A DNA stretch of 44,533 nt, taken from positions 1 through 44,533 of the forward strand of contig JAFRTK010000107.1 in assembly GCA_017427165.1 (NCBI GenBank), written 5' to 3'. The notes beneath the pieces were generated by a model. The model searched no databases. It had not been told where the DNA came from and was given only the letters and a program-made list of their open reading frames with translations. Of the stretch, positions 1-7,446 are shown piece by piece (within the stretch, counting starts at the first letter, position 1; each line of letters opens with the position of its first letter). This DNA is from Clostridia bacterium (GTDB lineage: Bacteria > Bacillota > Clostridia > Christensenellales > Aristaeellaceae). The position numbers and the translations under genes were made by a program.

Positions 1-1152
1 AGAGAATGGAATCGAATCAGGCAGGCCGCAGCAAACGGCCCACAGTCTCCAGGCCGCGAGATCTTCCGGATCCGCGGCTTTTTTCCATTCCGCCGGGGAG
101 GTGTGAATGTTCACAGGCAGGTCTTTCCAGCGGTCGCTGAGGGAAGTTCCTTTCCGGAGCGAAAGCAGCAGCGTGCGGTCAGGGGGCACAAGCGATTCCA
201 GCCGAGCACGGGTAAAGTCCAGCATTGCCGCAGCCATCAGCCGGCTGATCCGGGCCCCCGGATAGCGGCGAGTGGACAGATACTGCAGCAGCTGATCCCG
301 GGAGGAACATAAAGAAGCCGCTTTTTTCAGGGCATTTTCCAGTCCTTCGGAAAGATCCGGCAGCTCTGAAAGTCCAGCAGTCCGGAGCTTGCTGATCAGC
401 AGGGTGTCCAGCTTCCGGGAATCGGGTATCCGCCGGTTCAGGAATGCGGCTCTTGTCCGCTCTGCGGAAAACGCAGGCATGGCCGCAAGAGCAGGAATGT
501 ATATGCCCCGGGACAGACTCTCGCGGAGCGCGGAGGCGGAAGGAATATCTGTCCGGATATCCGGATCGTGATATTCCCCGCGGCGCGGAATGACAACCGG
601 AATAACAGGAGAATGCATGCGGCGCAGCGCACGCAGGTAACAGACGGCAAGGATGTTGTTCGGACGGGACAGAACGGCACCGGCTTCCGGCAGGCAGTCA
701 TTGACGGCTGCAGACAGCGCGGCGGGATAGCCTTCTCCGCCGGACAGGTGAAGGTTCAGTGTTTCCTTGAAGCGCGGCGGGGAATCTTCCAGAAGACCCG
801 CCACGCCATTCAGCAGGCGGAGGTCCGGCGTTTCCGCGCCGAACGCAAGATGGGTAATGCCCAGGCCTGCAAGCAGGTGAACAGCTCCGAAAGCATAATG
901 TTCCGCATCCCGGACGGTCCAGAGAACCGGCATGGCGAATACGGCATCGGCCCCTTCATGGACGGCGCAGGCCGCCCGGTCAAAGGGGGACAGCATGGAC
1001 AATTCGCCGCGCTGCTTCAGGCATGGGGAGAGCGCGATATATACGGCATCCGGCCTGACAGCTTTCCGTGATTCCGAAAGATGCAGGGCATGTCCGTTAT
1101 GGAACGGATCATACTCAGCAACAATACCCAGAATGGTTTTTCGATCTGGCAT
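1..1152 (-). CDS. tmcAL: tRNA(Met) cytidine acetate ligase TmcAL (YlbM family), C-terminus cut by window edge
   Basis: Reading the minus strand from an ATG at 1152 gives an open frame of 384 codons that runs off the left edge without a stop. The N-terminus carries the nucleotidyltransferase-like motif GIVAEYDPFHNGH (about residues 9-21), with the HxGH-type signature of the YlbM/TmcAL family; further on are SPCLKQRG and SRPNNILAV, both typical of it. TmcAL activates acetate with ATP and acetylates C34 of elongator tRNA-Met (known for the family). The family is usually about 390-415 residues, so only the last few dozen or fewer are missing. The start is supported by GGAGG five bases upstream. 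It is transcribed divergently from darA and has its own promoter at 1242-1269. Confidence 0.9.
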   Translation of the reverse strand, partial: MPDRKTILGIVAEYDPFHNGHALHLSESRKAVRPDAVYIALSPCLKQRGELSMLSPFDRAACAVHEGADAVFAMPVLWTVRDAEHYAFGAVHLLAGLGITHLAFGAETPDLRLLNGVAGLLEDSPPRFKETLNLHLSGGEGYPAALSAAVNDCLPEAGAVLSRPNNILAVCYLRALRRMHSPVIPVVIPRRGEYHDPDIRTDIPSASALRESLSRGIYIPALAAMPAFSAERTRAAFLNRRIPDSRKLDTLLISKLRTAGLSELPDLSEGLENALKKAASLCSSRDQLLQYLSTRRYPGARISRLMAAAMLDFTRARLESLVPPDRTLLLSLRKGTSLSDRWKDLPVNIHTSPAEWKKAADPEDLAAWRLWAVCCGLPDSIPFS

Positions 1153-1241
1153 CTTTTCCTCCGTGCGCTCCGGATCAGCCTGCGGCGGTATATCCCGCGG
1201 GATACAGGCCTCAGCGCGGAATGGTTCATGCGGACAGGTCA

Positions 1242-1269
1242 ATTATACCAGAAAAGACACATGAAACAA
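1242..1269 (-). promoter_or_regulatory. sigma-A promoter of tmcAL
   Basis: On the minus strand there is TTGTTT (1269-1264), a 16-base spacer and TATAAT (1247-1242). The -10 is preceded by TGG, making an extended -10 (TGGTATAAT). It points at tmcAL and leaves a leader of about 80 bases. Confidence 0.65.
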
Positions 1270-1322
1270 AGGGCGGATTCCGGAAACTGAATGCCCTGCC
1301 AGCCTGGAACAGCGGAGAAATA

Positions 1323-1351
1323 TTGATTTTCTGCCGGATGTAGGATATACT
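1323..1351 (+). promoter_or_regulatory. sigma-A promoter of darA-holB-ricT
   Basis: TTGATT at 1323-1328 and TATACT at 1346-1351 are separated by 17 bases, about 30 bases upstream of the darA start. Confidence 0.75.
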
Positions 1352-1381
1352 TAATTGATTTATCAGGAGGGAGGATTCATT

Positions 1382-1714
1382 ATGAAACTGATTATTGCGA
1401 TCGTTCAGGATGAAGATTCTTCTAAGCTGTTATCAAAACTGATGCAGAAAGGCTTCGGGGTTACCAAGCTGGCGACTACCGGCGGTTTCCTGAGAGCCGG
1501 GAATACCACTCTGCTTCTGGGTGTTGATGAAGACCGCATTTCCGAAGCGATCCACATCATTGAAACGGTCTGCAAGAGCAGGAAACAGATGACGGCAGCT
1601 ACTACCGGCATTAACAATATCACCCATGGGGAATATGCCGCGTTTCCGATGGAAGTTACCGTCGGGGGAGCGACCCTGTTTGTGCTGAACGTGGAACAGT
1701 TCCTGAAGGTTTAA
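1382..1714 (+). CDS. darA: cyclic-di-AMP receptor DarA (PstA, DUF970)
   Basis: This 110-residue protein is a PII-like signalling protein that binds cyclic-di-AMP as a trimer (known for the family). The N-terminus MKLIIAIVQDEDSS, the segment GFGVTKLATTGGFLRAGNTT (glycine-rich ligand-binding loop) and the C-terminal ATLFVLNVEQF match DarA/YaaQ proteins throughout. The ATG at 1382 is preceded by a strong AGGAGGGAGG Shine-Dalgarno, so an in-frame extension upstream to 1355 is unlikely to be used. It is followed 13 bases later by holB and then ricT, the order seen in Bacillus (yaaQ-yaaR-holB-yaaT) with yaaR missing. The downstream partner of DarA is not known from the sequence. A c-di-AMP phosphodiesterase gene (pgpH) lies elsewhere in this window. 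Confidence 0.95.
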   Translation: MKLIIAIVQDEDSSKLLSKLMQKGFGVTKLATTGGFLRAGNTTLLLGVDEDRISEAIHIIETVCKSRKQMTAATTGINNITHGEYAAFPMEVTVGGATLFVLNVEQFLKV

Positions 1715-1727
1715 CGGGTCGGATGGC

Positions 1728-2750
1728 ATGAAACCGGATTTAGCGTCTTTTCATATACAGGGGAAAGAAGTCAGCGGACTGCTGTCCCAGCTGGCGGAAG
1801 GCCGGCTGGTTCACGCAAGCCTGATTACAGGGGAAAAAGGGACCGGAAAACGGACGCTGGCAAAGCTGATAGCGTCCGCTCTTCTGTGCAGTTCCGGCGG
1901 AGACCGGCCCTGCGGTATATGCAGGGACTGCATTCTGGCTGAGCAGGGTGAGCATCCGGACGTGACGGTTATCCGGCAGGGAGTTCCGCTTGCGCCGGAC
2001 GGGAAGAAGGACAGGACCACCATTCCGGTGGACGATATCCGTGAAATGATCCGGATATGCGGCAGTCATACGCTGGAGGGGAAGGCGCGTGTCGTTCTTC
2101 TGTTTGATGCGGAACGGATGACTGCCCAGGCGCAGAACAGCCTGCTGAAAACCCTGGAAGAACCGCCGGAAAATACCTATATTATTCTGGTGACCGGGCA
2201 TCCGGAGGCACTCCTGACAACTGTGATCAGCAGGTGCCGTCCGATCCGGCTGAAAGCATGGCCTGATGAATACGTTCTGAATGTGCTTGCGGAGGAAGGA
2301 ATCAGGGGAAAACGTGCGGAAGAGCGTGTGGAAGAAGCACACGGTTCCATCGGCAGGGCACTCGAACTTGCCAGTGATGAGGAGTACTGGAAAACGCGTG
2401 CTGAAGTGAACAGCCTCTTTTTCCGGCCGGCCGGCACCGGGAGAAGCGATATCCTGCGGGTTTCAAACAGCTGGAAAGAGAGAAAGGCCGAAGCCGGAAC
2501 CCTGCTGAACATACTGGAAACCTCCCTCGACCGTATGGCTCACTGCCGTTATCGGGGGAAGGGCAGCAGCGAAGAAGCCGGCCTGCCGGATAACTGGAAG
2601 CGCTTTTCCGAAAAAGCCGGTCCTGAAGATTTTACCGGGCTGATCAACGCGGTCAGCGATGCCCGGAAACAGCTTGAGTCGAATGTTAATTTCCAGGCGG
2701 TTCTGGAACAGCTTCTTTTTGTTTTTATGGGGGAAGGAAACAAATGGTAA
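1728..2750 (+). CDS. holB: DNA polymerase III subunit delta'
   Basis: This is the clamp-loader delta' subunit, 340 residues, part of the replisome complex that loads the sliding clamp. The AAA+ fold shows GEKGTGKRT (residues 35-43) at the Walker A position, a four-cysteine zinc module (C54, C62, C65, C68) and the sensor/arginine-finger segment around VISRCRPIRL. The stretch LLKTLEEPPENTYIILVT is a hallmark of the DnaX/HolB family. Its last seven bases overlap the start of ricT, implying translational coupling. Placement between darA and ricT is the conserved Firmicute arrangement. Identity is secure; the choice of delta' over tau/gamma follows from length and context. Confidence 0.95.
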   Translation: MKPDLASFHIQGKEVSGLLSQLAEGRLVHASLITGEKGTGKRTLAKLIASALLCSSGGDRPCGICRDCILAEQGEHPDVTVIRQGVPLAPDGKKDRTTIPVDDIREMIRICGSHTLEGKARVVLLFDAERMTAQAQNSLLKTLEEPPENTYIILVTGHPEALLTTVISRCRPIRLKAWPDEYVLNVLAEEGIRGKRAEERVEEAHGSIGRALELASDEEYWKTRAEVNSLFFRPAGTGRSDILRVSNSWKERKAEAGTLLNILETSLDRMAHCRYRGKGSSEEAGLPDNWKRFSEKAGPEDFTGLINAVSDARKQLESNVNFQAVLEQLLFVFMGEGNKW

Positions 2751-3922
2751 AAATCGTTGGAATCCAATTTCAGAATAACGGGAAAATCCATTATTTTGAC
2801 GCGTGCGACCTGATGCTGAAGCCGGGCGATTATGTTGTGGCGGATACAGCCAAAGGACTGGATCTGGGAGAGGTTGTGATCGGGATCCGGGAAGTGGAGG
2901 AATCCGCGAACGCGCCGATGCGCAAAATTGTCCGGATTGCCACACCGCAGGATGTTCAGCACAGCAGCGAGAACCGGGAAAAGGAGCGGGAGGCATATCA
3001 GACCTGCCAGAAAAAGATTGCAGAGCATCAGCTGGACATGAAGCTGGTATCAGTGGAATATGCATTTGACAACAGCAAGATCCTGTTCTACTTTACCGCA
3101 AACGGCCGGGTAGATTTCCGGAGCCTGGTGAAGGATCTGGCTTCCGTTTTCAAAATGCGGATTGAACTCCGGCAGATCGGGGTCCGGGATGAAGCGAAAA
3201 TGCTCGGCGGTCTCGGACCTTGCGGCCGCCCCATCTGCTGCGGCGCATTCCTGGATGAATTCCAGCCGGTATCCATCAAAATGGCCAAGGAACAGAACCT
3301 TTCGCTGAACCCCACCAAGATCAGCGGTGTCTGCGGGAGACTGATGTGCTGCCTCAAATATGAGCAGGATCATTACGAACAAACCCGCAAAAAGATGCCG
3401 AAGACAGGCCGGGAAGTTTCCACACCGGCCGGAACAGGAATTGTCTCTGACCTGAACATCCTGAAGGAAACCGTGAGTGTCCGGATTACAACAGGCGATT
3501 CCAGTGAGATCAAGGAATTCCCGCTGGAGGATATCATCCGGACAGATGCCGAAAAAACGCCGGACAAAACACCTCCGGCCGGGAAGAAGAACCGCGGCAC
3601 AGCAGAAAATGATTCCCGGAACGGAAACGGTGAGCGGGAACGGGCGTCCGGAAATGAGTCCGGAAGGGATAACGGAAACGGCCAGCGGGAAACCAGACCG
3701 GATGCCGGACCGCAGGCACATCCCCAGGAGGGCAGAAAGGGAGCCCGGAAGGACGGACAACAGCTGGGGAAACCGGTCCGGCGTGAAAACCCCAACCGGA
3801 CAAAGGAAGATGACGTGACAGCGGAGCAGCCTGCTCCGGTCCCGGAGCAAAAAACAGAAGCGGCCACCACACGCGGAAGCTGGGCGGACGCGCTCCAGAA
3901 GGCAATGGACGCCATCAACTGA
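2744..3922 (+). CDS. ricT: PSP1-domain regulator RicT (YaaT) with a long disordered C-terminal tail
   Basis: RicT/YaaT is a PSP1-domain protein. In Bacillus it forms the RicA-RicF-RicT complex that stimulates RNase Y processing and the sporulation phosphorelay and carries [4Fe-4S] clusters (known). Residues 1-270 match this domain. Two cysteine motifs are present: GPCGRPICC (C160, C165, C166) and CGRLMCC (C197, C202, C203). The Bacillus protein is about 275 residues; this one has 392. The extra roughly 120 residues are rich in Gly, Asn, Arg, Glu and Pro, look disordered, and end in RGSWADALQKAMDAIN, which could form a short helix. No ricA or ricF is in the window. It overlaps holB by seven bases. 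Confidence 0.93.
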   Translation: MVKIVGIQFQNNGKIHYFDACDLMLKPGDYVVADTAKGLDLGEVVIGIREVEESANAPMRKIVRIATPQDVQHSSENREKEREAYQTCQKKIAEHQLDMKLVSVEYAFDNSKILFYFTANGRVDFRSLVKDLASVFKMRIELRQIGVRDEAKMLGGLGPCGRPICCGAFLDEFQPVSIKMAKEQNLSLNPTKISGVCGRLMCCLKYEQDHYEQTRKKMPKTGREVSTPAGTGIVSDLNILKETVSVRITTGDSSEIKEFPLEDIIRTDAEKTPDKTPPAGKKNRGTAENDSRNGNGERERASGNESGRDNGNGQRETRPDAGPQAHPQEGRKGARKDGQQLGKPVRRENPNRTKEDDVTAEQPAPVPEQKTEAATTRGSWADALQKAMDAIN

Positions 3923-3937
3923 TGCCGGCGGATGGTA

Positions 3938-3966
3938 TTGCAAAAACACAGATTCGATGGTATATT
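3938..3966 (+). promoter_or_regulatory. sigma-A promoter of the ferredoxin gene
   Basis: TTGCAA at 3938-3943 and TATATT at 3961-3966 are separated by exactly 17 bases. The ferredoxin start lies about 44 bases downstream, so the gene is probably transcribed alone. Confidence 0.7.
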
Positions 3967-4009
3967 ATGAAGGACACCATTTCCCAAACAATTTTTGGAG
4001 GTAGGATTT

Positions 4010-4180
4010 ATGGCTTACAAAATTTCTGAAGACTGCATCAGCTGCGGCGCCTGCGCTGCGGAATGCCCCGTGAACGCGATCTCCGAAGGAGACGGCAAGT
4101 ACGAAATCAATCCCGATGTTTGCATCGAATGCGGTGCATGCGCGGAAACCTGCCCGGTAGGAGCTCCTGCCCAGGCGTAA
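4010..4180 (+). CDS. 2[4Fe-4S] clostridial-type ferredoxin
   Basis: This 56-residue protein has two CxxCxxCxxxCP cluster motifs, CISCGACAAECP near the N-terminus and CIECGACAETCP near the C-terminus. That is the layout of low-potential 2[4Fe-4S] ferredoxins that carry electrons between oxidoreductases in anaerobes. The ATG at 4010 follows GGAGG by eight bases; a TTG at 3995 overlaps that Shine-Dalgarno and is rejected. It has its own promoter (3938-3966) and terminator (4201-4230), so it is a monocistronic gene. Its redox partner cannot be told from this neighbourhood. Confidence 0.95.
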   Translation: MAYKISEDCISCGACAAECPVNAISEGDGKYEINPDVCIECGACAETCPVGAPAQA

Positions 4181-4200
4181 TCCGGATTTGCGCAGTCCAG

Positions 4201-4230
4201 GCCGGCCATATGCTCTATGGCCGGCTTTTT
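4201..4230 (+). terminator. intrinsic terminator of the ferredoxin gene
   Basis: A perfect 9-base-pair stem GCCGGCCAT / ATGGCCGGC (4201-4209 and 4217-4225) with a 7-base loop is followed by TTTTT (4226-4230). Confidence 0.9.
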
Positions 4231-4254
4231 GATATGCCGGTTATTCTGAAGCAC

Positions 4255-4281
4255 AAAAAAACCTGCGGCGTTAACCGCAGG
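4255..4281 (-). terminator. intrinsic terminator of the tRNA-Lys gene
   Basis: On the minus strand, CCTGCGG / CCGCAGG (7 pairs, 6-base loop) is followed by seven T. It lies directly downstream of the tRNA and converges with the ferredoxin terminator. Confidence 0.88.
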
Positions 4282-4286
4282 CCTTG

Positions 4287-4359
4287 TACACCATTAGGGA
4301 CTCGAACCCTAGACACCCTGATTAAGAGTCAGGTGCTCTACCAACTGAGCTAATGGTGC
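4287..4359 (-). tRNA. tRNA-Lys, anticodon CTT
   Basis: The minus strand folds into a complete cloverleaf of 73 bases. The acceptor is GCACCAT / ATGGTGT with one G-T pair at the end, followed by T8, A9. The D arm is GCTC/GAGC and the anticodon arm is CCTGA-CTCTTAA-TCAGG with CTT at positions 34-36. The variable loop is GTGTC and the T arm is TAGGG-TTCGAGT-CCCTA. The discriminator base is A and no CCA is encoded. It reads the lysine codon AAG. It has its own consensus promoter and terminator and stands alone. Confidence 0.96.
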
Positions 4360-4377
4360 TCACAGCGAACAGATGTT

Positions 4378-4405
4378 ATTATACAGAAAACAGAAGGTTT
4401 GTCAA
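4378..4405 (-). promoter_or_regulatory. consensus promoter of the tRNA-Lys gene
   Basis: On the minus strand a perfect TTGACA (4405-4400) and a perfect TATAAT (4383-4378) are 16 bases apart, about 20 bases upstream of the mature tRNA 5' end. Such near-ideal hexamers are typical of stable RNA genes. Confidence 0.88.
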
Positions 4406-4450
4406 GCAGAAATATTCAAAAATTGCAGGACTATTTTTTTCCATGATTTA

Positions 4451-4459
4451 TGGTATAAT
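4451..4459 (+). promoter_or_regulatory. extended -10 promoter of mrnC-thyX-rlmB-sigH
   Basis: TGGTATAAT at 4451-4459 is a perfect -10 with the TGn extension. No good -35 hexamer is visible 17 bases upstream, which an extended -10 can tolerate. The distance to mrnC is about 25 bases. Confidence 0.65.
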
Positions 4460-4485
4460 CTTTCCGTAACAGCGGAGGGATGAAT

Positions 4486-4899
4486 TTGAGTCTGAGACTG
4501 ACAGGACCGTTGACTGACCGGGACGCCGGGATGCTGAATGCGCTTCAGCTGGCATACCTGGGAGACTCTGTATGGGAAACCGTAGTGCGTGATACGCTTG
4601 TGCACCGGGGATTGAATGTCCACCATATGCACCGGGCCTGCGTGGAATATGTCAATGCTGCGGCGCAGGCTTCTTTTCTGGAAACAATCCTGCCGGAAAC
4701 CGATGAGCAGGAGCAGGAAATTGTCCGGCGGGGACGCAATGCCCATGCACGGCATCCCGCGCCGAAAAACCAGGAACCCGGGGACTATTCGGCGGCGACT
4801 GGATTTGAGGCCCTGATCGGCTTTCTGTATATAACCGGCAGGGAAGACCGGATTCTGCAATTTGCCGGAATGATTATCGGAGGGAATGGCCATGGCTGA
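4486..4899 (+). CDS. mrnC: Mini-ribonuclease III
   Basis: Mini-RNase III is an RNase III catalytic domain without the double-stranded RNA-binding domain; it matures the 23S rRNA ends in Firmicutes (known). The protein of about 137 residues has LQLAYLGDSVWE near the N-terminus, where the family signature AYxGD holds catalytic acidic residues, and a second acidic helix FEALIGFLYITG near the C-terminus. The start is a choice. An ATG at 4480 abuts the Shine-Dalgarno GGAGGG (4474-4479) with no spacing, whereas the in-frame TTG at 4486 has six bases, so TTG is preferred. It precedes thyX and rlmB. mrnC-rlmB is a conserved Firmicute neighbourhood (normally cysS-mrnC-rlmB). Confidence 0.9.
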   Translation: MSLRLTGPLTDRDAGMLNALQLAYLGDSVWETVVRDTLVHRGLNVHHMHRACVEYVNAAAQASFLETILPETDEQEQEIVRRGRNAHARHPAPKNQEPGDYSAATGFEALIGFLYITGREDRILQFAGMIIGGNGHG

Positions 4900-5656
4900 A
4901 AGAAAACAGATGAATGTGATTCTGATCCGGCATACCGGATTTCCGGAAGAAACGGTATCCCTTGGAGCAAAACTGTGCTATTCCAAGGCCAATATCGAGG
5001 ATCTGAAAGCCAAAATATCCGAGAAAGACCAGTCGGCATTTATCCAGAGGCTGATGAACATGGGACATGAATCGGTGCTGGAGCATGCCACATTCACCTT
5101 CGGGATTGAAGGAGTGAGCCGGGCGCTTCTGGCGCAGATTACCCGGCACCGGGTCGGTGTGGCCTTCTCGGTCCAGAGCCAGCGCTACGTTTCCTATGAA
5201 AACGGATTCGGATACATTATTCCGCCGAGCATTGAGGCACTTGGAGAGCAGGCTGTTGAGGAATACCATGCCCAGATGAACCAGATTGAGGAATGGTACA
5301 GATCCTGGCAGGAAAGACTCGGAAAACAGGGGGAAAAGTCGAATGAAGATGCCCGGTTTGTTCTTCCGAACGCCTGCGAAACACGGATGCTTGTAACCAT
5401 GAACGTACGCGAGCTCCGCCATTTCTTCAGCCTGCGGATGTGCTCGCGTGCCCAGTGGGAGATTCGTGCCCTGGCGGAAAGGATGCACGAGCTGTGCCTT
5501 CAGGTTTCCCCGGAACTTTTCCGTGACGCAGGCCCGGCCTGTCTCCGCGGAAAATGCCCGGAAGGTGAAAAGAGCTGCGGAATGCAGATGATTAAGCGGG
5601 AAGAGCGTGAAAAGCTTCTTGCCCGTCTGAATGAGGAGAATCAGAATGCCGAATAA
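4892..5656 (+). CDS. thyX: flavin-dependent thymidylate synthase ThyX
   Basis: ThyX makes dTMP from dUMP using methylene-tetrahydrofolate, FAD and NADPH. The 254-residue protein has GHESVLEHATFTFGIEGVSRALLAQITRHR, then the signature segment ending in QSQRYV, and LRHFFSLRMCSRAQWEIR near the C-terminus, all characteristic. The signature normally reads RHR-x7-S; here RHR is residues 85-87 and the matching Ser is 96, giving eight intervening residues. The ATG at 4892 has GGAGGG seven bases upstream; the ATG at 4886 is only one base from it. The start overlaps the end of mrnC by eight bases, and the 3' end overlaps rlmB by eleven, so the three genes are coupled. ThyX within mrnC-rlmB is not the usual order. 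Confidence 0.93.
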   Translation: MAERKQMNVILIRHTGFPEETVSLGAKLCYSKANIEDLKAKISEKDQSAFIQRLMNMGHESVLEHATFTFGIEGVSRALLAQITRHRVGVAFSVQSQRYVSYENGFGYIIPPSIEALGEQAVEEYHAQMNQIEEWYRSWQERLGKQGEKSNEDARFVLPNACETRMLVTMNVRELRHFFSLRMCSRAQWEIRALAERMHELCLQVSPELFRDAGPACLRGKCPEGEKSCGMQMIKREEREKLLARLNEENQNAE

Positions 5657-6695
5657 TTACAGCAACAGGGATCGGAAGAAAACCCCCGCAGCGTCATACG
5701 GTCAGCGGGAGCGGAAAGGATTCAGCCCCGCGGGCGGAAGAAAAAACAGTGATAATCCGCGGGAACGGAACAGCTTCCGCCCTGCGGCGGCGCGCAATAC
5801 AGAAGAAAGTCCGCGCAGGAACGGAAGGCCTTTTCCGGCTGCAAATCCGGAAAGGGACGAATTCCGGAGGAACAGCGGATACCGTGATTTTGAATACAGG
5901 GAGGAGGCGCGCCCGCGCCGTGAACGGGTCCCTGCATATGAAACCCGTCCGGATCATGACGCCGAGACGGAAAAGTATATCCTGACCGGCAGGAATCCGA
6001 TCCGGGAGGCACTGAAGAATCATCGCGACCTGGAAAAACTGATGGTTCAGAAAGGCGACCTGTCGGGATCGGCCCTGGAAATTATCCAGAAGGCAAAGGA
6101 ACAGAAGATTATGATCCAGACGGTGGACAAAAGCCGGCTGGACGAAATCGCGCCCCGACATCAGGGACTGATTGCCTTTGCTTCAGCCTACCAGTACTGT
6201 ACGGTGGAGGATATTCTTGAGGCGGCCCGTGAAAAGGACGAACCTCCTTTTATCATCATTCTGGACGGCGTAACGGATCCGCATAACCTCGGCGCGATTA
6301 TCCGTACGGCGGAATGCGTTGGGGCGCACGGCGTAATTGTGCCGCAGCATCGCAGCGTAGGACTGACACCCGCGGCGGTTAAATCATCCGCCGGAGCGGT
6401 GGAGTATGTGAAGGTTGCCCGTGTGATGAACCTTAATCGCACGATTGAGGAGCTCCAGAAGGCAAACATCTGGGTTTATGCCCTGACAATGAACGGAAAG
6501 GATTTTCGCGAGGTCTCCTTTGATGGAGGAACCGCTCTTGTGATCGGCGCCGAAGGAGAGGGAATCAGCCGGCTGACAGAGGAAAAGTGTGATGCATCCG
6601 TATCCCTTCCGATGAAAGGACATCTGGACAGCCTGAATGCATCTGTAGCTGCCGGTATCATGATGTACCATGTGTTCACATCGCGAAACAAATGA
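5646..6695 (+). CDS. rlmB: 23S rRNA (guanosine-2'-O-) methyltransferase RlmB with a basic N-terminal extension
   Basis: This is a TrmH/SpoU-family methyltransferase, which 2'-O-methylates a guanosine of 23S rRNA using SAM. The substrate-binding domain begins near residue 115 (ILTGRNPIREAL). The knotted SPOUT domain follows, with motif 1 around DPHNLGAIIRTAECVGAHGV, motif 2 ALVIGAEGEGIS and motif 3 VSLPMKGHLDSLNASVAAGI. Total length is 349 residues against about 245 for the family. The surplus is a 110-residue N-terminal stretch rich in Arg, Asn, Pro and Glu that looks disordered and could bind RNA. The ATG at 5646 is preceded by AGGAG eight bases upstream, inside the thyX coding end; the ATG at 5631 lacks a Shine-Dalgarno. 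Confidence 0.93.
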   Translation: MPNNYSNRDRKKTPAASYGQRERKGFSPAGGRKNSDNPRERNSFRPAAARNTEESPRRNGRPFPAANPERDEFRRNSGYRDFEYREEARPRRERVPAYETRPDHDAETEKYILTGRNPIREALKNHRDLEKLMVQKGDLSGSALEIIQKAKEQKIMIQTVDKSRLDEIAPRHQGLIAFASAYQYCTVEDILEAAREKDEPPFIIILDGVTDPHNLGAIIRTAECVGAHGVIVPQHRSVGLTPAAVKSSAGAVEYVKVARVMNLNRTIEELQKANIWVYALTMNGKDFREVSFDGGTALVIGAEGEGISRLTEEKCDASVSLPMKGHLDSLNASVAAGIMMYHVFTSRNK

Positions 6696-6719
6696 TAACC
6701 GAAGGCGGGGAGAAGCTGC

Positions 6720-7433
6720 ATGCTGGATGAAAGAAAACTGCCGGACAAACAGCCGGAAGAGATGAATAACACAGCCGATACGACCGTCAGCGAAGAAAAC
6801 GAAATGGGATTCCTGAGCGCCCGGTATCAGCAGATGAATGATGAACAGGTGGTGGAAATGTGCCACCAGGGAGATTCCGAGGCAGAGGAATACCTGCTGA
6901 ATAAATACAAGAATTTCGTCCGGGCCAAAGCACGGAGTTACTTCCTGATCGGGGCGGATCACGAGGATATTGTGCAGGAAGGAATGATCGGACTGTATAA
7001 GGCGATCCGGGATTTTAAACCGGAGAAGCTCAGTTCATTCCGTGCGTTTGCAGAACTGTGCATTACCCGCCAGATTATTACGGCCATCAAGACGGCAACC
7101 CGGCAGAAGCACATTCCGCTGAACAGTTATGTTTCGCTGAACAAACCCCTGTATGACGAGGAGAGCGACCGTACACTGCTGGATGTGATTATGGAAGGAC
7201 GGATTTCCGATCCGGAAGAGCTGATTATCAACCGCGAGAACCTGGGCAACATCCACAACAAAATCAGCGAGGTCCTTTCCGGACTGGAACAGGAAGTCCT
7301 GCAGGCATACCTGGACGGGAAAAGCTATCAGGAAATAGCAGACGCGCTGGGACGCCATGTCAAATCCATTGACAATGCGTTACAGCGCGTGAAAAGAAAA
7401 CTTGAAAAATATCTGGAAGAAAAGTGGGTATAG
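6720..7433 (+). CDS. sigH: RNA polymerase sigma factor H (sporulation/stationary-phase type)
   Basis: This 237-residue sigma-70 family protein has region 2 around YKNFVRAKARSYFLIGADHEDIVQEGMIGLYKAIRDF and region 4 around LSGLEQEVLQAYLDGKSYQEIADALGRHVKSIDNALQRVKRKL. These closely match sigma-H, which directs early sporulation and competence genes in Bacillus and early sporulation in clostridia (known). It is slightly longer than the Bacillus protein (about 218) because of an acidic, Asn-rich N-terminus of around 35 residues. GGGGAG lies upstream of the ATG. Position after rlmB matches the conserved mrnC-rlmB-(yacP)-sigH order, with yacP absent. Its presence suggests a spore former or a recent descendant of one. 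Confidence 0.93.
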   Translation: MLDERKLPDKQPEEMNNTADTTVSEENEMGFLSARYQQMNDEQVVEMCHQGDSEAEEYLLNKYKNFVRAKARSYFLIGADHEDIVQEGMIGLYKAIRDFKPEKLSSFRAFAELCITRQIITAIKTATRQKHIPLNSYVSLNKPLYDEESDRTLLDVIMEGRISDPEELIINRENLGNIHNKISEVLSGLEQEVLQAYLDGKSYQEIADALGRHVKSIDNALQRVKRKLEKYLEEKWV

Positions 7434-7446
7434 AGACCACAGGCTC

